A stretch of DNA of 64,000 nucleotides from Dendrobium chrysotoxum. Its lineage: Eukaryota; Streptophyta; Magnoliopsida; Asparagales; Orchidaceae. The position numbers and the translations under genes were made by a program. Below, piece by piece: positions 57,311 to 64,000 of this stretch. Position 1 is the stretch's first letter. Each line of letters opens with the position of its first letter. The stretch is from positions 22,376,729 to 22,440,728 of the forward strand of contig CM034309.1 in the NCBI GenBank assembly GCA_019925795.1, in the 5' to 3' direction. The notes under the pieces were generated by a model. It saw only the letters and a list, made by a program, of their open reading frames with translations, had not been told where the DNA came from and searched no databases.

Positions 57311-59026
57311 ACAACTACTTTAAATGTTTCAAGGCTCATCTGGAATTAAAGAAACCAAATAAGTACAAATAAGTAAAAATTAAAGGAAACACACAAATGA
57401 TCTAATTTAACAATTTAAAATGATAGTTGTTGTTTCTCCTTTAAATCATGTATGCACTCAAAATATGATACCAACTTTCAACCATTCAATGGCATCAAAA
57501 CCTTCTAAGCATGCCCCTATTAACTCCTAGGGGAACGATCACCTCAAAACCAACAAGCTTGAACATTGATCGTGATCCACTTGATATGATTTCCCCTCAT
57601 TCTACTTTGACAAAGTCAATAATCATATTTAAATGCAACCTTTTGATTTTGATAGGAGTCTATAAAGTATTGATGCTCTGGTGGATATGAGATTCAAATC
57701 ATGTTTACCAAGAAAAAGAGAAATGAGCAAAATAAAAGTAGTAAATTAAACTACTGACCTATTTTATCTCATACTACTAACCCATTTTTATCTCATATTT
57801 TGCGTAAATACAAAAAATATCTATACAAAAGTATTATTCTTTGTTTAACTACCAAATCTTTTAAGAAAATAATGAAATGCTAGAAGCCAGGAACTAAATA
57901 ATAGTTATAAATTAGACTATTCAAATCTCATTTGAATATGTTGTGGTAGAGAACCTTACCCTTCTACTAACCTTAGGTTAAGGTGCTTTAACTTCAACGA
58001 AGACATGAGATTTCTTCATCTTCGGCCTCGACACAAGGAGGAGACGGAAGATCGAAGTGGGGGAGATGAAGTATCTAGCCTCGATGAAGGAGTAGATGTA
58101 AGATCGAAGAGCAAGAAACGAAGTCTCTGACTTACACGGAGGTGGAGACGCGAGGGGTCAATAAGAGAGAACGCGTTCAACTAGGCTATGGAGATGCAAG
58201 TTACACGAAATATGAAGCGGGGGAGGCTATAAATAATTAGGGCAACTCCCATAAGACATACAAACTTGAGTACCAAACTGTGCACTCAAGTGCCCCACCC
58301 GTGTCATCAATATGTCATCTCTGTGTTCCATTATGTCTGATAAGTGTCGAAGTTCAATTTCACAGTAAATAATACTCCAAAATAATTTCTAGCGTGTCAG
58401 ACATATGTTAAGGCGTTTCAGAGCATGTCCGTGTCCGACACATGTCCAATACAAACATAGAAGTCATTTGAAACTATTCGTGCTTTATAATCAAACTTCA
58501 AGCAAGGCATTGCTAATGAGCATTTTTGTTTTTTCCTTTCAAATAAAAGGATTTTGCATCCTTACCTCATGTTATTAATAACTTTATTTTTTACTATTTT
58601 ACTTTTCCCTAGCAATTCTTCATAATTGGCTCTTGCTGTTCTCAAATTATTTACTGGTTATTAAATTTTGCTATAAGAAAAAAACATCCAGGTACCGTAG
58701 ATTATATGCTAGGTAAGGTTAGGCTTTTATGTGGTCACTAGTTGGAGATCATTTAGTTTTCATAGAACTGCAAGATTACATGAAACAAGTCCTAGATTCC
58801 TTTGAAATAGAAAAATTACTATTAAGAGAAATGAAGATAAATTACTATTAACTTATGTGGTGCAGATGTTACCCGATATAGTAGACCATATCACCAATTT
58901 TAAATGCATCTTGATGGCGTGCCTGCCTTGGTAGTTGCTCTTCCTGCCTATTGCAAACTTAACATGATGATGCCTTAATGTTGATTGATATATATCAAAA
59001 TGCCTTTGAAACAACTTTGAGGCGTT
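57311..59026. other. Unclassified stretch
   Basis: No coding domain. 58000-58240 is a purine-rich block ending in GGCTATAAATAATT, a possible TATA box of an unidentified LTR. 58300-58450 holds GTGTCCGACACATGTCC-type short inverted motifs. Confidence 0.3.
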
Positions 59027-59042
59027 CACTCTAATAACAATC

Positions 59043-59610
59043 TGATGTAGGGTGAAAGGAAGAATCTTTCAAAGGCAAATGACAGTTTGTAGCTTTTAGA
59101 AATGTGGGGAGAATTGTGGTTGCTTGGGGGTGGCTAGAAGCAGAGTTTACTGATGGTAGGTAAGTGTGGACGATAAATGGAGGATTTTAGGGATTTTTTT
59201 GGTCAGTTGTGAAGTTGAAAAAGGTTTGTTACAGGACTTTAGAAGCGAGATCAAGTGTGGGAGAAGGGTTTATAGCTAAATATGATAGGTGAGTAGTAAG
59301 AAAGACAATGAGGCTATGAGGATTTTAGTGGGTCAATTTAAGAGTGGATATTGGGCACTTGTATAATAGACTCTGGGCTTTGAAGGGGAAAATCGAGAGG
59401 TAGTAATTAGGGTTTCCTTAGCATGGTGGGAGAGAAGATGGATGATGCTAGATTGAAAAGTCAATACAAGATAAATAGTGAAATTGTCACCAATGAAATT
59501 CACAGAAAGAAGTCACCGAGTCACCAACTTCAATTACGTACGAAAAAACACTTCTCAATATTTCATTCACTATCAATTTGAAGGTTACGTGATACTTGTT
59601 TTATGAATTT
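59043..59610 (-). repeat. LTR with adjoining PBS remnant, copy 2
   Basis: Starts TGATGTAGGGTG on the plus strand, with CACTCTAATAACAA just to the left (59027-59040), which in reverse is a worn TGGTATCAGAG PBS. Shares with copy 1 AGTCAATACAAGATA, AAGTCACC-AACTTC, CAATATTTCATTCA and AAGGTTAC-TGATACTTG in order, so the two are diverged copies in the same orientation. The promoter side seems lost after 59610. Confidence 0.55.
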
Positions 59611-60085
59611 TGTAAAGCAATCAATTTTTTAAAGATTAATGAATACACGAAGCATATAAAGTTTAAATGATAATAACAATAATATAACTTTTAGATATTT
59701 TGTTTTTATTTTAATCAAGATAAGGCTTTTGTTTATGGAACACACTTTTTCTATTTAAGAAATCTCAAAAACAAATTTTAGGTTATGACAGATTGACACA
59801 AAGATTAGGTCTTTTTGGTAGATGTAATAACTTAGATAAAAGTAAATTTATAAAGAGTTATTAAATAGGATGTAATTATTAATTTTTTAATAAACTATCA
59901 AATAAGAAAATTTAATGCTTTGGACAGCAATAATAACTTTTTTTGAAGAAGAAATAAATCCGAATAGCAAAATACCTCAAATTCTTTCGATCTTGAAAAA
60001 TTAAATCTTGTCCCAAAATGTTGTTATTTTTATAGCGAGCAATGTGTGCATTCAAGTTCCTTGACCTTGCTTCTTTAAAGCCCTT
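59611..60085. other. AT-rich stretch
   Basis: No gene or repeat boundary recognised before the PBS at 60086. Confidence 0.3.
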
Positions 60086-60383
60086 GGCTCTAATACCCGT
60101 ATGATGTAAGGTCTATAGGAACTTTATAATGAAAGCAACAACTTAATTAGTGTCCCCTTAGGATGATGGTAGAAGGGTTATTTGAAAGGTGGAGAAATAG
60201 ATATTCCGAATTTAGACAAATTTGCTGCTAAAACTTGTAGGTTATGAAAAGCCAAGTTTCTATTGGAGAAAATTTAAGAGGAACTCCATATCAAAGAGTT
60301 GAAATGGTAGTAAACTAATTGTGATGTTCTTATGAATTTTAGATTAATGGTTAGCATAGTTTAAAATTGCACAATAAGAGGCG

Positions 60384-60520
60384 CGCCTCTGCGCAATTCT
60401 GCTCCCGAAAGCCTCGTTGCTTAAGCAATTGGGGGAATTGTTGAGGCTTATGCCTCACGGGCTCTGAGGCGCGCCTCAGAGGCGCAATTGCGCAATTCTT
60501 AGTGAGGCGTAAGCCTCATT
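60384..60520. promoter_or_regulatory. GAGGC subterminal palindromes, left end of hAT
   Basis: Palindromic motifs GAGGCGCGCCTC (twice), GAGGCTTATGCCTC and GAGGCGTAAGCCTC cluster within 160 bp of the left terminus. GAGGCTTACGCCTC and CGCCTCGAGGC lie near the right terminus (62862-62904). Such arrays are usual transposase-binding sites in hAT elements; the binding is inferred. Confidence 0.6.
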
Positions 60521-60861
60521 TAGCTGGTCCCACTCACTTAAGTGAGTAATAAAAAAAAACATTACAAAGCTTCTCCCCCAAGTCCCGAACCGAGCTGCTC
60601 CGTTTCCGCCAGACCCGCGACGCTCCCGCTCGGCCTGCCATTCCGCCGCCTCTCCCGCCGGCGCCACCTCACGCCGGTGAGCAAAGAGTGTCCGGCCGCC
60701 CTCTACGACAACTCCTCTACGCATTTTAGGTATTTTTTTTAAGTATAAGGGAAGATTTTTCAAGTTATAGGAAATCTAGGGGTTTTAATATTTTGAAATT
60801 TTTTAGTTTGTTTTTGCTTTTTTGCATTAGGAAACATGGTTAGAGGAAAGAAAAGACAAAT

Positions 60862-62637
60862 ATGTCATTGCAGCGTGATCCTTCTTGGAAATATAGTGTG
60901 CAAGTTGATGTAGGAGGGTGCGAGGAAACATATGTGTATTTAAAATGTAATTTTTGTGATAAGGTGGTGAAGTGAGGAGTTACTCGCATGAAGGAACACT
61001 TATCCGGCTCACATAAGAATGTAGCACCTTGTGCGAATGTATCGAATAAGGTGAAGGAGGAAATTATTACTTACATGAAGAAGAGTACCATGGCCAAACA
61101 TCTACAATATGAGCAATTTGATGAAAGGGTCGAACATATTCTTATTTCGGAAGCGAGAGTGGAAAGGGTTCTTCCTCCACTATACATAATAGAGATGTGC
61201 AGGGTCCTATGGATCAATACATGATTAATCTAGGAGAGGATAGAGGAGAAGCACAGATGATGCCTGTAGCTAGTACCAGAGAGTGTCAACATCAAGTTTG
61301 CATGAATATTGGCAGATTTTTTTTTGAAAATGCCATACCTTTTAATGTTGCAACATCACCGGTCTATTTCAATATGTTGCGATCTGTTGGGTTATATGGG
61401 AGAGGGTTGAAGGCACCTTTCATGTATGAGTTGAGAACATGGATTTTGAAGGAGGAGTTGCAAAACACAGAGCAAAGTATAGATGAGATTAAACGGACCT
61501 AGATTGAAACTGGTGTTACGATTATATTAGATGGATGGTCTGACCTGAAGAGCAGGAGCTTGAAGTGGATGCCGAGAAGAAACCAACAATGAGTTTTATA
61601 TATAATGCAATGGATGAGGCAAAGGAGTTGATTGCACATAACTTGGGAGGAGAGGAGGCAAGTTATAGAGAGATTTGGGATATCATTGATGTTCAGTGGG
61701 AGGTCTAGTTACACCGTCATCTACATGCAGCGGTGTATTATCTCAATCCTCAATTTCAGTATTTAGAGAGGAAATCCTCAAATCCAGAGGTGAAACTGGG
61801 CTTGTATCATTGCATGGAGCGACTAATACCGAACCTGAATGTCAGGGAGATTGCAGATTTACAGCTTGTTCTATTTCGGAATAGGGTGAGATTTTTTGGT
61901 CTGCAAGCAGCCAAATCTACTATTGCCAAATGCTCTCTAGATATACTTATTTTTGCAAAGTATCTGTACATGCATAACACTTTAATATGTTCTGATTATC
62001 ATTTTTCTTCTTGAAAATAGTTGAATGGTGAATCCAATTTAGTAATTCCAACCCTGAGTTACAGAGTTTTGCAGTTAGAGTTTTGGGCCTCACTTGTTCT
62101 TCCTCTGGGTGTGAGCGAAACTAGAGCACGTATAGTCAAGTGCAAATTAAGAGAAGAAATCAACTTTCCACACTCAGAATGAACTCCCTTGTGTATATTA
62201 TGCACAACAAGAGGTTGAGAGATAGGAGGATGAGGAACAAGGGGTTGAAGGATGATGAGGACCCTTTGGTGTGTGATGATGTGGCGTCTGATAATGAGTG
62301 GTTCATAGATGATGAGACAGATTTGCCATTATCAGACCTGCAGCTAGAGGATCTAAGTGTGGATGGGCGAAGCAGATCAAGTGGGCACATCCACTAATAC
62401 CACACCATACACATCTACTAGTTCTGCAGCACAACAAGCAAATAAAGGTATCTCACAATTTATTTTGTGCTATTACATTATATATATATATATATATGCA
62501 ATTAACATGATATTAATCATTCTTATTGAACAGGAAAGAGAAAAGTGGGTAACATTGAAGATGATGAAGATTTGACATTCATAGATACAATTGGAGAAGA
62601 AGATTCCCTTGATGACCAATTTAGTGATGGGACATGA
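60862..62637 (+). pseudogene. hAT transposase, BED finger to dimerisation domain, internally deleted
   Basis: The ATG at 60862 starts MSLQRDPSWKYSVQVD; the BED zinc finger is KCNFCDKVVK-stop-GVTRMKEHLSG and SHKNVAPC (60945-61030), with one TGA inside. Then comes a DUF659 block with IGRFFFENAIPFNVATSP and YGRGLKAPFMYELR (61290-61440) and TIILDGWSDLKSRSLK (61520-61570), holding the first catalytic Asp. About 200 expected residues are missing near 61575, where the text resumes with EKKPTMSFIYNAMDEAKEL, WDIIDVQW, AAVYYLNPQFQY and LGLYHCMERLIP. The dimerisation region has TCSSSGCERN (a stop follows where Trp is usual) and LRMNSLVYIMHNKRLR. A GT-AG intron lies at 62448-62533, and the acidic C-terminus ends DDQFSDGT. 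Inactive. Confidence 0.85.
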
Positions 62638-63240
62638 TTGGATTTTATATGTTCTTTCTTATTTGTACTTTGGGAGAGTTTTGATAGAGTTATATTGTGG
62701 TTTTGTACTTTGAATTATGCAATGAGATGCATGTATTGCATCTATTTTATTGTTTTCCACTAATTTCACTTCTCATTTAGATATTTTTATTGTATGATAG
62801 CCTCTTACTGTTATTTACCGGTTAGAATACGTTAATTCTCATTTACGCAATTCTTCGTCTGTGAGGCTTACGCCTCGCCTCACAGGCGAAAAACGCCTCG
62901 AGGCTTATTTACGCAATTTTAAACCTTGATGGTTAGAGAGTTATGATAATTTTAATCTAATAGCTCACAACAAAAAGCTATCTCTCTATATTAAGATTTT
63001 GGCATAGTATCTTAGTGTTATTAGAGAGTTGAGGCATTGAAAAGTTCTGAGGTATGTGGAGGAATATTTTGGAGAGTTTTGAAGAGGTTTGATATGTTTT
63101 AAGGTTGAAGGTAACTAGACTCGAATCTAAGTAGAGAAGATAAAAATTATATTTGGATAAGAAAGAATAATGATGAGAAAACATGATTGGGGACTCATTA
63201 AAGCCTAGGAAATCAGCCACCAAATTTCACTGAATAGTAG

Positions 63241-64000
63241 AGCAACCACCAAGCTTTTCCACACACAATTTGCACAAGCAAAAATAAATTTTAATCAATT
63301 AATCAAAAAGTATAAAACAAGATCCTAATTATATATTTTTTACAAACCTAGACAACTTCGAAAAGCATTAGGAGCCAATAAAATATTATTAAATAGATTA
63401 ATGACTCGTTTTAATACAAAGAAAAAAAATAAGCAAAATAAAATAAAAGATAAAGCTTTCAAATACATGAAATTTTGGATTAGCCAAACAAGAATTGGAG
63501 AATGATCCAAAAATCAAGCATTTTATGAAAACACTTATCTCCTTGACTAATATGACCCATGTATCCATCAAGAGATCTTAAATTACGCTTTTTTATTTAT
63601 TCTAAAAGAATTATGAGCCATCCATGAGGGGAGAGTTGTGCATGAGAAACGGCCAAAATCATGATATAGAGCCTTCCTTGATTTGTGAACTTGTCATCAA
63701 CTTTGTCTCAGTGCTACATCACTTTGCCATAGATGTGAAGTTCTTGTGCCAAATGTAAACTTGAAACAAATAGGTGAAATCTCGACTCGTTCTTCTCTTA
63801 TATTTTTTATCTATCCCAACTCATCAACTTTTCTATCTTCTATATTATCTTTTGGCTTTACTTGATTTTGTTTCAGTTTGGGACAGGTGATTATTAATTG
63901 TCAATTCCTCCACAAACAACAATCTTCATTATGAATCAATTTCTATCATCTAAAAGGAATAGAAGATTCAAATCTTTCAGTTCCTGCACTTCTTTGATTA
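63241..64000. other. AT-rich stretch to the window edge
   Basis: No gene, terminal repeat or RNA recognised. Confidence 0.3.

Larger units (their letters stand above)
60355..62928 (+). mobile_element. hAT DNA transposon, decayed autonomous type
   Basis: The exact 8-bp duplication ATGGTTAG flanks it (60347-60354 and 62929-62936). Termini are CATAGTTTAAAATTGC and, reverse complement, CAAGGTTTAAAATTGC. It encodes a plus-strand hAT transposase gene with a BED finger, DUF659-type region and C-terminal dimerisation domain. 2574 bp is short for an autonomous plant hAT because the middle of the transposase is missing. Confidence 0.9.
60102..63240 (-). repeat. LTR with PBS, copy 3, interrupted by a hAT element
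   Basis: GGCTCTAATACC at 60086-60097 is on the minus strand a PBS of the TGGTATCAGAGCC type, next to TGATGTAAGG at 60102. The sequence runs to 60354, is split by the hAT element, and resumes at 62937 with GAGGTATGTGGAGGAATATT-like blocks related to copies 1 and 2. The outer end is an estimate. Confidence 0.45.

Noticed and set aside
60476..60763. 95-codon minus-strand frame near the hAT left end
   Set aside because: Overlaps the GC-rich subterminal and 5' region of the hAT element; no domain.
62140..62397. Independent small acidic gene
   Set aside because: It is the C-terminal dimerisation part and tail of the hAT transposase, ending at a GT splice donor.

Overview
The window looks like a piece of a flowering-plant nuclear genome made almost entirely of transposable elements (TEs). 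It is AT-rich, has no recognisable intact host gene, and holds plant-type Ty1/copia (Sirevirus-like) and Ty3/gypsy (Tat-like) retrotransposons, RTE and L1-like LINEs, CACTA, hAT, Mutator-like and MITE DNA transposons, and microsatellites. I cannot name the species. Nearly every coding stretch carries stop codons or frameshifts, so this is old, nested, probably silenced intergenic DNA.

Layout. 1-5927: 5' half of a minus-strand Sirevirus-like copia element (RT cut by the window edge, integrase, protease, gag, PBS, 1.7-kb LTR), inserted into a decayed plus-strand gypsy pol gene (about 5990-7375). 7376-10628: non-coding gypsy tail, one CACTA terminus (8647) and LTR-like debris. 10629-14235: a CACTA element with a broken minus-strand transposase gene, itself hit by a hAT MITE (11458-11752) and containing an RTE fragment. 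14728-20688: a complete minus-strand gag-only LTR element (TR-GAG type) with 5-bp target duplications ATATG, minisatellite-bearing LTRs and an 85-bp tandem array. 20886-21568: PIF/Harbinger-like element. 21593-22115: gypsy integrase relic. 22200-25990: L1-like LINE relic split by a solo LTR of the TR-GAG family (22708-24420, duplications CTACT) and by a GAGCTC-rich hAT MITE (24756-25301, duplications GCTTAGGT). 26000-32790: AT-rich DNA with two snap-back MITEs and a SINE-like piece. 32795-34125: RTE LINE split by a hAT MITE.

37892-47703 is the most remarkable object: a 9.8-kb palindromic element with two inverted arms of more than 4 kb around a 1.1-kb loop. It is flanked by an exact 9-bp duplication TTTACAATA. 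Each arm carries an outward-reading plant-mobile-domain (PMD) gene and an inward-reading gene for a small domain I do not recognise; the loop carries a diverged third copy of that domain. The termini and duplication size fit a Mutator-like element.

48777-52400: two minus-strand RTE LINEs, one with a perfect 21-bp target duplication. 54082-54670: possible PIF-like element. 55333-63240: three related minus-strand LTR/PBS remnants, a DUF4283-type relic, and a decayed 2.57-kb hAT element (60355-62928, duplications ATGGTTAG) inserted in the last LTR. The nesting gives a relative history: gypsy, CACTA, LINE and RTE copies are hosts; the Sirevirus, solo LTR and hAT elements are later arrivals.
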